Positions 29,359-39,697 of a DNA stretch of 48,058 bases are shown here, piece after piece. This DNA is from Leptospiraceae bacterium. Lineage in GTDB: Bacteria > Spirochaetota > Leptospiria > Leptospirales > Leptospiraceae. The translations under genes and the position numbers were made by a program. The notes below the pieces were generated by a model, which worked only from the letters and a program-made list of their open reading frames with translations, did not search any database and was not told where the DNA came from. Position 1 is the stretch's first letter. The number at the start of each line of letters is the position of its first letter. The stretch lies in NCBI GenBank assembly GCA_016711485.1, contig JADJSX010000021.1, forward strand, positions 1 to 48,058. The letters run 5' to 3'.

Positions 29359-30438
29359 ATGGATTCTAATTTAATTAATGCATCCAAAAGCGGTGATTTA
29401 AATCTTGTAAAACATCTGTTAAAACATGGTGTTGCATTAAATGCAAAAGATATTAATGGCATGACAGCACTGATGTATGCTTCTGAGTTTGGTCATATGG
29501 AAGTTGTACATTATTTATTAAAGAATGGAGCTGAAATAAATGCCAGTGACAACGATGGTTGGACAGCTATGATGTTTGCTGCTAAAGAGGACCACGCTTT
29601 ATTAATTGAGCTTCTTATAGAAGCTGGGGCTGGAATTGATTTACAAGATAAAAGAGGTTGGACGGCTTTGATGAGTGCGACAAAATTTTATAGAACACAA
29701 GCAGTTAGTTGTCTTATTGAGTATGACGCTAAAGTAAATTTAAAAAATAATAGAAATTTTACTGCTTTGTTAGTTGCAGCTCAAGAAAATTTTCCTAATA
29801 TTGCTAACTTCTTAATTTTACATGGTGCGGAAATAAATGATGCTAATGAGGAAGGATGGACAGCCTTAATGTTCGCATCAGGAAAAAATAACACTGAATT
29901 AGCATTACATCTTATTGAAGAAGGTGCTCAGGTAAATATGAAAAATAACAATGGAGCTACTGCTTTGATAATTGCTTCGCAAGTGGGTAATTTGGAAATA
30001 GTTGAATCTCTTATTAAAAATGGGGCTAATGTTAATTTAAGAAATAATAAAAATAGAACTACTGCATTAATGAGTGCTTGTCAAATAGGTGCTTTGGACA
30101 TTGTTGAGATGCTCATAGAAAATGGAGCAGATGTAAATTGCGAAGCTGAAGAAGGACTCACACCTCTATTAGTTGCATCTAAAAGTGGAAGCCTAGAGGT
30201 CGTTGAATATCTAATTGAAAAAGGTGCTGACATTAAAGCTAAACTTAGTAATGAGCAAAATGCGCTATTAGTTGCTACGCTAAATGGAAATGCAAGTGTT
30301 GCAAAATTTCTTATAAAAAAAGGAATTGATGTAAATGTGAAATGTATAACTGATGGGTTTAATGCATTAGATTATGCCGAGTTTACTGGTCTTACTGAAA
30401 TAATAGATTTGCTACAACCATTAATGAGAGAAAATTAG
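29359..30438 (+). CDS. Ankyrin-repeat protein
   Basis: A 359-residue protein made almost wholly of about ten ankyrin repeats of 33 residues, starting at residue 4 or so. Repeat units show G(W/F)TAL(M)xA...G..EV...LI..GA.(V/I)N. It has no signal peptide or membrane segment, so it is likely cytoplasmic and acts by protein binding. It shares the cassette with a downstream putative metallopeptidase gene 35 bp away, and the two may form a binder/effector pair. The ribosome-binding site is AAAAAGGAG upstream of ATG 29359. Origin in protein-protein interaction is clear; the partner is not. Confidence 0.88.
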   Translation: MDSNLINASKSGDLNLVKHLLKHGVALNAKDINGMTALMYASEFGHMEVVHYLLKNGAEINASDNDGWTAMMFAAKEDHALLIELLIEAGAGIDLQDKRGWTALMSATKFYRTQAVSCLIEYDAKVNLKNNRNFTALLVAAQENFPNIANFLILHGAEINDANEEGWTALMFASGKNNTELALHLIEEGAQVNMKNNNGATALIIASQVGNLEIVESLIKNGANVNLRNNKNRTTALMSACQIGALDIVEMLIENGADVNCEAEEGLTPLLVASKSGSLEVVEYLIEKGADIKAKLSNEQNALLVATLNGNASVAKFLIKKGIDVNVKCITDGFNALDYAEFTGLTEIIDLLQPLMREN

Positions 30439-30473
30439 TTGCCTATCATTATGAAAAATTTAAAAGAAACACT

Positions 30474-31124
30474 ATGATAGCGGATAATGTAATAGAAGTC
30501 GGATATTTTAATTTAACTAATGGTTCAGGTCTTTTTTTAGAAAGGCAGCAACAGCTAAATAATTTAAATAATTTTTTTTCTTCGATGTCAATTAATCTTC
30601 CACAAATGCGGATGTTCGATAGTCAGGATAAGTATTCTCACTTGCATTCATTTTTAATTAAATCTATACAGAAAGAATGGTCAGATTTGTATGAAATCAT
30701 CCAAGAAGTTAATGAGTTTCAGCTAAAGAACTCAATGACATCAAAGGATTTGAATTATTTGGCTGAGCTTAACATTCAAATAGAGAATTGGTTGGTACCG
30801 AAACTTATAATTCTTGAATTGCCGGAAAAAATTCCCGTTGCTGAAAATATTTTCTTGCATGGCTTTTGCTATCGTACTATAGGAGAGTTTATTTGTATTA
30901 TAGGATTTAAATATCCCTATCCAGAATTATTTTATCATGAAATTTGTCATTTCCTTGGTGCGCAAGATGGATACGATGAAATAAATAACTTTAAAACTAT
31001 ACCGGGCTGTGAAGAATGCTGGATGCAGTATGAACCCGCAAAAGGAAAAACTCTTTGTGATAAACATCTTAAAGAGATAAAAGAATGTTTGGATAGATAT
31101 GAAAAAAAACTCTTATTAAAATGA
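30474..31124 (+). CDS. Putative metzincin-like zinc metallopeptidase
   Basis: A 216-residue protein whose C-terminal half has the zinc-binding motif HEICHFLGAQD (His155, Glu156, His159, Asp165). This fits HExxHxxGxxD, the variant of the metzincin motif in which Asp is the third ligand (as in snapalysin). A Met in ECWMQYEP could be the Met-turn. Paired Cys (CEEC, LCDKH) follow. No signal peptide is visible, so it would act inside the cell or be released otherwise. It is encoded just after the ankyrin gene. No clear Shine-Dalgarno sequence is seen, so coupling is possible. Activity is inferred from the motif only. Confidence 0.65.
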   Translation: MIADNVIEVGYFNLTNGSGLFLERQQQLNNLNNFFSSMSINLPQMRMFDSQDKYSHLHSFLIKSIQKEWSDLYEIIQEVNEFQLKNSMTSKDLNYLAELNIQIENWLVPKLIILELPEKIPVAENIFLHGFCYRTIGEFICIIGFKYPYPELFYHEICHFLGAQDGYDEINNFKTIPGCEECWMQYEPAKGKTLCDKHLKEIKECLDRYEKKLLLK

Positions 31125-31148
31125 AAATAATTTAACATATGTTGTATA

Positions 31149-31240
31149 ACGGAGTAAATACTACACCCGACATCGTGTCGGGACTGGTTTTAGTGAAGCG
31201 TCAGTTGAGGCTTATTAGTATTACGCGAACCTAAAACACC
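31149..31240 (+). other. 3' structured arm of the ankyrin cassette
   Basis: GGAGTAAATACTACA, the hairpin CCCGAC-ATCGT-GTCGGG (31166-31182; CTCGAC/GTCGAG in the other two cassettes, a compensatory change), GACTGGTTTTAG, AGCGTCAGTT (31197-31206) and the cassette-specific AACCTAAAACACC before the core. Confidence 0.68.
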
Positions 31241-31543
31241 GTCTAACTTCGCGTGAGCCACTTCGAGAGCGGACTAATTGGGAAGCTGTCCACTCTCTCG
31301 CTCCGAGTCGGCTTAGTTGTATTAGCCACACTTTGCAGTATATTTGTCAGACTCACGCAAGTCCAGTGCCTTCGTTCCGGTCACAAAACTTGCAGAGAAG
31401 ATAATGCAAGTTTTGCGCCCTACACTCAGTCACGGGACTTGCTAGTATTAGTTCGACTCGGAGACATTGAAAAAATGACAAGAAAAATTCTTGGGGAATT
31501 TTCTTGTCATTTTTTCAACGGTCGGCTACGCTTAACGTTATGC
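31241..31543 (+). repeat. Long attC-like site 19 (covarying outer stem)
   Basis: R'' GTCTAAC, R' GTTATGC. The outer stem is GCGTGAGCC/GGCTACGC instead of GAGTATCC/GGATACTC. Arm 1 CGAGAGCGGAC type, arm 2 CTCCGAGTCG/CGACTCGGAG, arm 3 gamma type. Three helices differ from the standard site with pairing kept. Confidence 0.9.
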
Positions 31544-32397
31544 GCAATGCCTCGCTATATTTCATTTGCTTAATCAAAACAGATTAAAAAAAGAATGGAA
31601 AAAGATTGTTTTTTATGGCTGGATTCGAAAAATAATGTGAGACCCTCGATTTAAAATCGTTCTCAAAATATTGAAAGGAATTCTGATTTTGGACTTTTAT
31701 TATGAGAAATACAGATTAGAAATTTGAAAGACGTAGTAATTACTTTTAAGATTACACGGAAAGGTTTTGCAATATTGAAAAGGACTAAAGGAATAGTTAA
31801 GAAGATAAGGCACATTAGCCATTCTTGCACAAACTTAAAGATTCGATAGATTGATTTTGAGAATTGTTTCAGACTTTCTATTTTTAAGTTTAAAAGCTAG
31901 GAAACATAAATCAAAGGTTTAGCTTTTAAACTTTAGCTGGATAATAAGAATTATCCGAAACTCTTTTGCTATTTTAAGAATTGCTTTATATCTTTAAGTT
32001 TTAAAATTTAGAAAAATAGAAGTATAAAATTTTGTATTATAAGCTGGATAATAAGAATTATCCGAAACCTTTTTGATATTTTAAGAATTGCTTTTAGAAT
32101 CAAACAAGTTGCACTTTGGGTTTAAGTATGACTAAATAGAATTCTTCAATTGACTTTCTATTTCTAAGTTTGCCAGCATAGAATTGTGAAACTTTTTTTG
32201 ATTCTAAGCCTTCCGATTTATTTGTAGAAAGAAATTTTTAAGTATCGCATTAACTTAAAGATTTTTTAGTTGAAGTTTTTTATCATAGGTAAACATATAG
32301 TAAACGCATGGACGGAAATTACTTGCTAGATTTTTTCGAGTTAAGAGTTTAGTTCTTGTCAGATTTTATTGGAGTTGTACGAGACAAAGCGCATAAC
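31537..32397 (+). repeat. ORF-less repeated cassette, longer diverged copy 9
   Basis: About 130 bp longer than the usual 730 bp. It holds an extra stretch (31800-31920) resembling a further copy of the internal unit, then two GGATAATAAG-AATTATCC units. Ends remain matched (GTTATGCGCAATGCCTCG / CGAGACAAAGCGCATAAC). It may represent an ancestral form. No gene seen. Confidence 0.8.
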
Positions 32398-32688
32398 TGC
32401 GAGTATCCACTGCGGTAACGGACTATGTTCGGATGCTGTCCGTCACCTTGCTCCAAGCCGGCTTAGTTGTATTAGTCAAATTTTGTAGTATTTTTGTTGG
32501 ACTCATGCAAGTCCAGTGCCTTCGTTCCGGTCACAAAACTTGCAAGAGAATAATGCAAGTTTTGCGCCCTACACTCAGTCACGGGACTTGCTAGTAATAG
32601 TTCGGCTTGGAGACATGACTTTTAAACTCAAAAGGTGCTACCGCACTTTCGAGTTTCAAAGTCACGTCGGATACTCTTAACGTTAGAC
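32391..32688 (+). repeat. Long attC-like site 20
   Basis: R'' GCATAAC, R' GTTAGAC. Arm 1 GGTAACGGAC/GTCCGTCACC, arm 3 alpha type with one changed base (GACTTTTAAACTC). Confidence 0.88.
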
Positions 32689-32724
32689 GCAATGTTTTGA
32701 TGAAGTTTTTAAAAAGAGGGAATT

Positions 32725-33670
32725 ATGAATTATATTTTTCAGCGATTAGTAAAAAATGATTTTCAATGGCTAAGACCATCCCCCGGTAGATTAGGAAAAA
32801 AAAGGCGAAGGAACTTTTGTTCAAGAAAATGGATTTGGATATGAAGATTGGAACTTCAATGAAGAACTTATAATAGATAACAATATTTATGGATATTTAC
32901 CGTATACACCAACAGAAGAGAAAAGAAAGGAAAAATATAATATAATTTTTGGAATATATAATAACTCAAAATGGTATCTTGTAGGAATTTACAAGGATGC
33001 TGAATATGTAGAAAAATCTCCAACAAGTGCCTATATATTTGAACGAAAGGCAAATGATCTAACGCTTCTTGGAAGCAGTTTAGGAAAAAAATTGAAAAGC
33101 AAAAAAGATATAATTACTGAATTAAAGCGTGGAGCGAAATATATACATTGGAAAGTAAAGCCAGAAAATATTATTAGAACAGAAATTCCTGTGGAAATTC
33201 CAAACAAAATATTAAACATAAAAAACTATAGAATTAATAATCCTACAATTTTGTCACAAAAACAATACAATTCAGTGCATACTCTATTAACAAATCAATA
33301 TGAAACAACCATTACTCCAGATATTATTGTTGAGTTTCCCGAAGGAAGATTAGTAGAAACACAACATCGGATAAGAGAAAGAAATCCAACTATTATAAAA
33401 ATGGCAAAAGAAAACTATAAGAAACAAAATAAGAATTTAGAATGTCAAGTTTGTGGATTTAGTTTTACAGTGTATGGAGAAGTTGGAAAGGATTACATTG
33501 AGGCTCACCATACTATTCCTGTAAGTCAAATGACTGGAAAATCGAAAACAAAGATTGAGGATATAGCATTAGTATGCTCAAATTGTCATAAGATGTTGCA
33601 TAGAAAAAGACCTTGGCTAAAAATGTCAGAAATAAAATCTTTACTATTAGCATTAAAACACAGCGTCTAA
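32725..33670 (+). pseudogene. Reader-domain HNH endonuclease with one homopolymer frameshift
   Basis: ATG 32725 follows AAGAGGG. The frame breaks once in a run of eight A (about 32797-32804); beyond it the protein continues to 33670, for about 314 residues in total. The N-terminal part (DWNFNEELII, GYLPYTP, YNIIFGIYNNSKWYLVGIYKDAEYV) resembles the first domain of the PLD-helicase protein at 26192. The C-terminal part is an HNH nuclease: CQVCGFSF, IEAHHTIPVS, LVCSNCHKMLHR. The combination recalls type IV, modification-dependent restriction enzymes. The stop TAA is part of the R'' core GTCTAAC. With the A-run corrected, this would be an intact gene. Confidence 0.7.
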
Positions 33671-33959
33671 CTGCGAGTATCCGCTAAGAGAGTGAACTAT
33701 GTTCGGAAGCTGTTCACTCTCTTGCTCCGAGCCGGCTGGTTGTTTAAGTGAAATTTTATAATTTATTTGGAAAGCTAACGCAAGTCCAGTGCCTTCACTA
33801 CTGTCACGAAACTTGCAGAAAAGAGCAAGTTTGCGCGCCATCCGTTCAGTCACAGGACTTGCTAGTTATACGGTGGCTCGGAGACATGACTTTTAAACTC
33901 AAAAGGTGCTACCGCACTTTCGAGTTTCAAAGTCACGTCGGATACTCTTAACGTTAGGC
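33665..33959 (+). repeat. Long attC-like site 21
   Basis: R'' GTCTAAC, R' GTTAGGC. Arm 1 AAGAGAGTGAAC type, arm 2 CTCCGAGCC/GGCTCGGAG, arm 3 alpha type: a combination showing that arms are mixed freely between sites. Confidence 0.88.
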
Positions 33960-34678
33960 GCAATGCCTTGCTATATTTCATTTGCTCAATCCAACAGATT
34001 GAAAAAGAATGGAAAAAGATTGTTTTTTATGGCTGGATTCGAAAAATAATGTGAAACGCGGGATTTACGATTGTTCTAAATAAAATTGAAAGGAATTCTG
34101 ATTTTGGACTTTTATTATGAGAAATACAGATTAGAAATTTGAAAGACGTAGTAATTACTTTTAAGATGACGGAAATAGATTTTGCAATATTGAAAAGGAT
34201 TAGCTTTTAAACTTAAGCTGGATAATAAGAATTATCCGAGACTCTTTTGGTATTTTAAGAACTGCTTTGTATCTTTAAGTTTAAAAATTAAATAAAAATA
34301 TAAGAATAAAAATATTAAATATAAGCTGGATAATAAGAATTATCCGAAACTTTATTGATATTTTAAGAATTACTAATAGAATCAAACAAGTTGCACTTTG
34401 GGTTTAAGTATGACTGAATAGAATTCTTCAATTGACTTTCTATTTATAAGTTTGCCCGCATAGAATTATGAAACATTTTTTGATTCTAAGCCTTCCTATT
34501 TATTTGTAGAAAGAAATTTTCAAGAATCGCATTAACTTAAAGTTTTTTAGTTGAATTTTTTTATCATAGGTAAACATATAGTAAACGCGTGGACGGAAAT
34601 TACTTGCTAGATTTTATCGAGTTACGAGTTTAGTTCTTGTCAGATTTTATCGGAGTCGTACGAGGCAAAGCGCATAAC
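33953..34678 (+). repeat. ORF-less repeated cassette, copy 10
   Basis: Full-length copy. It starts GTTAGGCGCAATGCC, while the end is GCGCATAAC, so the core of the start has changed (TTATG to TTAGG) and no longer matches its own end perfectly. Confidence 0.85.
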
Positions 34679-34968
34679 TGCGAGTATCCACTTCGAGAGC
34701 GGACTATATCGGAAGCTGTCCACTCTCTCGCTCCAAGCCGGCATAGTCGTATTAGTCAAACTTTGTAGTATTTTTGTTGAACTTACGCAAGTCCAGTGCC
34801 TTCGTTCCGGTCACAAAACTTGCAAGAGAATAATGCAAGTTTTGCGCCCTACACTCAGTCACGGGACTTGCTAGTAATAGTTCGGCTTGGAGACATGACT
34901 TTGAAACTCAAAAGGTGCTACCGCACTTTCGAGTTTCAAAGTCACGTCGGATACTCTTAACGTTATGC
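34672..34968 (+). repeat. Long attC-like site 22
   Basis: R'' GCATAAC, R' GTTATGC. Arm 1 CGAGAGCGGAC/GTCCACTCTCTCG, arm 3 alpha type. Confidence 0.88.
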
Positions 34969-35688
34969 GCAATGCCTCGCTATATTTCATTTAGTTAATC
35001 CAACAGATTGTAGAAGAATGGAAAAGATTGTTTTTTATGGCTGGATTCGAAAAATAATGTGAAACGCAGGATTTACGATTGTTTTAAATAAAATTGAAAG
35101 GAGTTCTGATTTTGGACTTTTCTTATGAGAAATACAGATTAGAAATTTGAAAGACGTAGTAATTACTTTTAAGATGACGGAAATAGATTTTGCAATATTG
35201 AAAAGGATTAGCTTTTAAACTTAAGCTGGATAATAAGAATTATCCGAGACTCTTTTGGTATTTTAAGAACTGCTTTGTATCTTTAAGTTTAAAAATTAAA
35301 TAAAAATATAAGAATAAAAATATTAAATATAAGCTGGATAATAAGAATTATCCGAAACTTTATTGATATTTTAAGAATTACTAATAGAATCAAACAAGTT
35401 GCACTTTGGGTTTAAGTATGACTGAATAGAATTCTTCAATTGACTTTCTATTTATAAGTTTGCCCGCATAGAATTATGAAACATTTTTTTGATTCTAAGC
35501 CTTCCTATTTATTTGTAGAAAGAAATTTTCAAGAATCGCATTAACTTAAAGTTTTTTTAGTTGAAGTTTTTTATCATAGGTAAACATATAGTAAACGCGT
35601 GGACGGAAATTACTTGCTAGATTTTATCGAGTTACGAGTTTAGTTCTTGTCAGATTTTATCGGAGTCATACGAGGCAAAGCGCATAAC
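34962..35688 (+). repeat. ORF-less repeated cassette, copy 11
   Basis: Full-length copy in tandem with copy 10. It shares the one-A deletion (ATGGAAAAGATTG) with copy 6, suggesting a common source. No gene seen. Confidence 0.85.
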
Positions 35689-35982
35689 TGCGAGTATCCA
35701 CTGCGGAGGTGAACAATGTTCGGAAGCTGTTCACCTCCTTGCTCCAAGCCGGCATAGTTGTATTAGCCACACTTTGTAGTATTTTTGTTGAACTTATGCA
35801 AGTCCAGTGCCTTCGTTCCGGTCACAAAACTTGCAAGAGAATAATGCAAGTTTTGCGCCCTACACTCAGTCACGGGACTTGCTAGTATTAGTACGGCTTG
35901 GAGACATTGAGAAAATGGAAAGAAAAATGCTTGGAGCATTTTCTTCCCATTTTCTCAACGTCGGATACTCTTAACGTTATGC
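35682..35982 (+). repeat. Long attC-like site 23
   Basis: R'' GCATAAC, R' GTTATGC. Arm 1 GGAGGTGAAC/GTTCACCTCC, arm 3 beta type (loop GCTTGGAGC). Confidence 0.88.
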
Positions 35983-36025
35983 GTAAGTTTGCAGAAAAAT
36001 AATGAAAGGAGAAATAAGAAATTAA

Positions 36026-36829
36026 ATGAATATTGAATCAAAATATATTTGGTATTTTACTTTTGGAATTATATTTTTTTTATTTTTTTCATGTAAAAAA
36101 ACAAGTTCTATAAATAATTCGAATGCGGAAACAGTAGAAGTGAACAAAAATACAATCTTATATAGTTGGGTAAACGATACTAGAATTCGAGAATCTCCAA
36201 ATATGAAAGATAAAGCATTTGCCAGTTTAAAGGAAGGAGAAGCAGTAAATTGGACAGGAGAACAATCAAATCAATCGGTTGAAGTAACCCTGCGCGGAAA
36301 AAAATTTAATCTGCCTTTCTATAAAGTAATTCTTAGTGATGGACGTTTTGGATGGGTATATGCAGGAGCTCTTGTCAAAGAGCATCTTATTACATCATGT
36401 GGAAGTGTTGAAGATTATGTAATAAGTAATTTCTCATTAGTCGCACCAGAGTCCGAAGTTCCCTGTAGTACAAAAGATGAATTATGTGTCAGACAATTTG
36501 AAATTTTATATTCAACCGGAATTAAAATTTTAAGAATTGGAGGCAATGAATACGTTGCTACAGAAATTATTTTTCCAAATTCGACTGTCCAAAAAATTTT
36601 TGAATTGGCAAAACAATGTAAGGATCCAGTTTTTAATAAAATAGATTGGATACCCGTTGAGTTTAAAAACGAAGAGGATGGGAAACATATTGGTTTAATA
36701 GTAAAGACGGATGGAAAAGAAGTTAGTTTAATAGATTACTACGAAATAATATTTTCATCATCGAAAGGAACGAAAATAGAAAAACAATTAGATGGAAGTG
36801 TAATATATTCCTATTATGACCGACTTTGA
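36026..36829 (+). CDS. SH3-domain lipoprotein
   Basis: A 267-residue predicted lipoprotein with signal peptide and lipobox FLFFSC, Cys at residue 23, followed by KK as in the other lipoproteins here. A bacterial SH3-like domain lies at about 45-120 (SWVNDTRIRESPNMKDKAFA... FGWVYAGALV). The C-terminal half has several Cys (TSCGSVEDYV, CSTKDELC, KQCKD) and is not recognised. AAAGGAG lies 16-22 bases before the ATG, a little far. It is the only gene of its cassette, whose ends GTTATGCGTAAGTTTGCAG and CTGCAAACCTACGCATAAC are inverted repeats. It belongs to the same general class as the genes at 5701 and 10299. Confidence 0.8.
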   Translation: MNIESKYIWYFTFGIIFFLFFSCKKTSSINNSNAETVEVNKNTILYSWVNDTRIRESPNMKDKAFASLKEGEAVNWTGEQSNQSVEVTLRGKKFNLPFYKVILSDGRFGWVYAGALVKEHLITSCGSVEDYVISNFSLVAPESEVPCSTKDELCVRQFEILYSTGIKILRIGGNEYVATEIIFPNSTVQKIFELAKQCKDPVFNKIDWIPVEFKNEEDGKHIGLIVKTDGKEVSLIDYYEIIFSSSKGTKIEKQLDGSVIYSYYDRL

Positions 36830-36914
36830 AGATATAAGTTCTGAAAAACCAAGTAAGGTAATTAGAAATATACAATCACAAATTGAGCTTTAAGGAGTAT
36901 ATCTGCAAACCTAC

Positions 36915-37049
36915 GCATAACACATTCAGTTTCTAAACGCAATAGACTTACCAGAGCCGAATGAGGGAAAGCGGCTAAGATGTATTAACCAGAAATCAAT
37001 CCGAAGAAAAAACCTCTAAAAGTCTATTGCGGTTAGAAATGAGTTGGAC
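36915..37049 (+). repeat. Short attC-like site 24 (type 2)
   Basis: Second copy of the 134-bp type, R'' GCATAAC, R' GTTGGAC. Its central part differs from site 10 in a few bases while the CGCAATAGACTT/AAGTCTATTGCG stem is unchanged. Confidence 0.85.
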
Positions 37050-37100
37050 GAAACCGCGTTGTAATGAGACTTTATGCGGGACTATGGGGATTCAAAGTGA

Positions 37101-38308
37101 CTAGGGAGGTCGGATTTGTTTTTGGATGAGGCTAATGGATACGAAAGAGCCAATTTTACATACGCTACATAGGAGAATCTTTTTGATCATGGACGCAAGA
37201 ATATCTTTCCATTCTTCCGGTGTAGACTTCTGATTTAAAGAACGATTTAGTTTTTTAAGAAGTGACTTACATAATTCGAGAGAGTCTTTGCGAGATCGGT
37301 TTGCGATGATTCCGTAATGTCTGATTTTAACGAATCCTAATGGAAGGATATGCATAAGAAACCTGCGAATAAACTCTACACATGGTAGAGTCATTGTTTT
37401 GAGTTTGTCATTATCCGCATAATCTTTGTATCTGAATGTTACGGTATTGTTTGTGATTTCTAATATTCTCTGGTTACTGATTGCTATCCTGTGTGTATAA
37501 CGTCCGAGGTATTTAATTACGGAGTCGGGATTTTCAAAAGGTTGTTTTGTATATACGATCCATTTTTTAGAATAGAGGTTTGTTAAAAATCTTTGAAAGT
37601 GTGATGGATCATTTAATTCTTCACAACTTTTGGGAATAGTAAGATAACTTCCATGATAGTATTTTTTTAAATGAAATAAAAATAATCTCTGAAATAGTTT
37701 TGATAGAACGGGAATCGGCAGAAAGAATTTATCTCTTGAATCGATCCATTTGCCTTTATCCGCAGAAATTCCACCTCCTGTGATTAGAACATGAATATGT
37801 GGATGATAAGATAAAGTCTGTCCCCAAGTATGTAGAATAGATAAAAAACCAGGAATACAATTTAGATACTTTTTATTCTTACTTACCTTTCTTAACGTAT
37901 CCGAGACAGTTTTAAATAAAAGAGAATAGAATATTTTTTGTTATTTAATATGAGTGAGTTTAATTCACTGGGAAGAGTAAATACGACATGAAAATATTTC
38001 ACAGGTAAAATATTCTTATTCTCTTTAACTAACCATTTCTCTTTTCTCAAAAACTGACATTTGGGACAATGCCGATTTCGACAGGAATTGTAGGAATTCT
38101 TTTCGAATCCACAGTGACTACATTTATCGACGTGACCACCGAGCGTCTCTGTTCTGCAATTCCTGATCGCATAATATGCTTTTACCTCGTTTCGAGTTAA
38201 AGACTTACCATAGACAGAAAAGAATTCTTTTTCATTTTCCCGAAAAACTTCAGCTACTTCGAGTATCCTCTTTCTGACCAACATCTCCTCTTGTTGTGAT
38301 GTTTCCAT
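37101..38308 (-). pseudogene. IS91-family transposase, one frameshift
   Basis: Equivalent to the gene at 14174-15382. The frame breaks after about residue 124 because a run of seven T (copy 1, about 15005) is six T here (about 37932). The N-terminal zinc-binding part and the HUH and YLGRY regions are otherwise retained in the shifted frame. This could be a real inactivation or an assembly error. Confidence 0.85.
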
Positions 38309-39189
38309 TTGCCAGACCTCCCGTCTGTAAAGGATTGGTTAAAATATTGTAATCGTATGTATCTAAAGGACTCTTAATATTCATTAAATCGTATCGTCTG
38401 ACATGTAAATAAATATATGTAGCCTGAGGAGAAAAATGTCCGAGTAGAAGTTGAATATGATGCATATTAACCCCCTGCTTCAAGAAGATGTGTTGCAAAA
38501 GAGTGTCTTAGAGTATGGACAGAGGCATTCTTTGTTATCCCCGCTTTTAAAAGAGCATCCTTAAATGCACGCTGTATTGCACGAACAGAAAAGCTTTTCA
38601 TCTTGTTTTTATTCTTAGCATAAAATAGATAACCAACAGGTTTATAGTCTTCAATGTAATCTCGTAACAATTTTAAAGTAGTGTGAGACAATAGCGCATA
38701 ACGATCTGTTCCTCCTTTTCCGTCTTTGACAAATATCTGCATTCTATCTGGGTCAATATTTTGAACTTTTAATTTAGCCGCTTCACTGACTCGAAGTCCT
38801 GCTGAATAGTTGAGTGTCAGTATGGTCTTGTGCTTTTTATTCCAGGTTAAATTCAAAATAGCTTCCACTTCTGATTTGCTTAAAACAACTGGTTTACTTT
38901 TATCGCCTTTGTATTTAGCGATGTCTTTCACAACCCATTCTGCATTAATAACATGAATGAAGAAAAATCGTATCGCACTATGTACGACATTCAATGTATT
39001 AGCGGATAATTGTTTATTAGCTCTTAAATGGTAAAGATAATTCTTTACTTCTACTCGATTTATTTTATCTGGAGATTTTTTGTAATACTTTGCCAGATAA
39101 TTTACATATGACACGTAACTCTTTATCGTTTTTTCGCTCATCGTCTTGAGCTTTAATTCTCGAATCATTTTCTCTCTCAGCAGGCTCAT
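38250..39189 (-). pseudogene. Tyrosine recombinase of IS91-like unit, one frameshift
   Basis: Equivalent to 15324-16262. A five-C run where copy 1 has four C (about 38471-38475) breaks the frame after HTLRHSFATHLLEAGG, separating the H/Y part of the active site. The N-terminal 200 residues carry about a dozen substitutions relative to copy 1 (for example DYIEDYKPVGYLFYAKNKNK), all conservative, so this half had remained under selection before the break. Confidence 0.85.
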
Positions 39190-39349
39190 GGAATTCCTCC
39201 AAATTGTATTTGAGCCATGTATCTTATTTTTGATTATAAATCCAGAAATATATTTTGATAAGGTACATAATCCTAAATTAATTTTCTTTACATTCTTCCG
39301 TATCGTGGTTGCATTATATTTATCTCGACAACTACCGCAACGCGGTTTT

Positions 39350-39647
39350 GTTCAACTGCGAGTATCCACTGCGGAGGTGAACTATGTTCGGATGCTGTTC
39401 ACCTCCTTGCTCCAAGCCGGCTTAATTGTGGTTGTTGAACTTTGTAGTATCCTTGTCAGACTTACGCAAGTCCAGTGCCTTCGTTCCGGTCACAAAACTT
39501 GCAAGAGAATAATGCAAGTTTTGCGCCCTACACTCAGTCACGGGACTTGCTAGTATTAGTTCGGCTTGGAGACATGACTTTTAAACTCAAAAGGTGCTAC
39601 CGCACTTTCGAGTTTATAAGTCACGTCGGATACTCTTAACGTTAGGC
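39350..39647 (+). repeat. Long attC-like site 25 (reference layout)
   Basis: R'' GTTCAAC, R' GTTAGGC. Outer stem GAGTATCC 39360-39367 with GGATACTC 39628-39635. Arm 1 39373-39382 with 39397-39406. Arm 2 base CTCCAAGCCG 39410-39419 with CGGCTTGGAG 39562-39571; its middle GCAAGTCC 39466-39473 with GGACTTGC 39543-39550; its tip CAAAACTTGCA 39493-39503 with TGCAAGTTTTG 39513-39523. Arm 3 39576-39588 with 39610-39622. Confidence 0.9.
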
Positions 39648-39697
39648 GAAAATTTTTACGGATTTTTTAAAAAATATAAGGGAAGAAATAAAATAGC

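Larger units (their letters stand above)
36922..39356 (-). mobile_element. IS91-like unit with tyrosine recombinase, copy 2
   Basis: Same 2435-bp span and ends as 13996-16430. The transposase half is almost identical to copy 1, while about 38560-39080 in the recombinase differs at many positions, so the unit is mosaic. Each gene has one homopolymer frameshift. It sits between an SH3-lipoprotein cassette and a standard long site. Confidence 0.78.
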
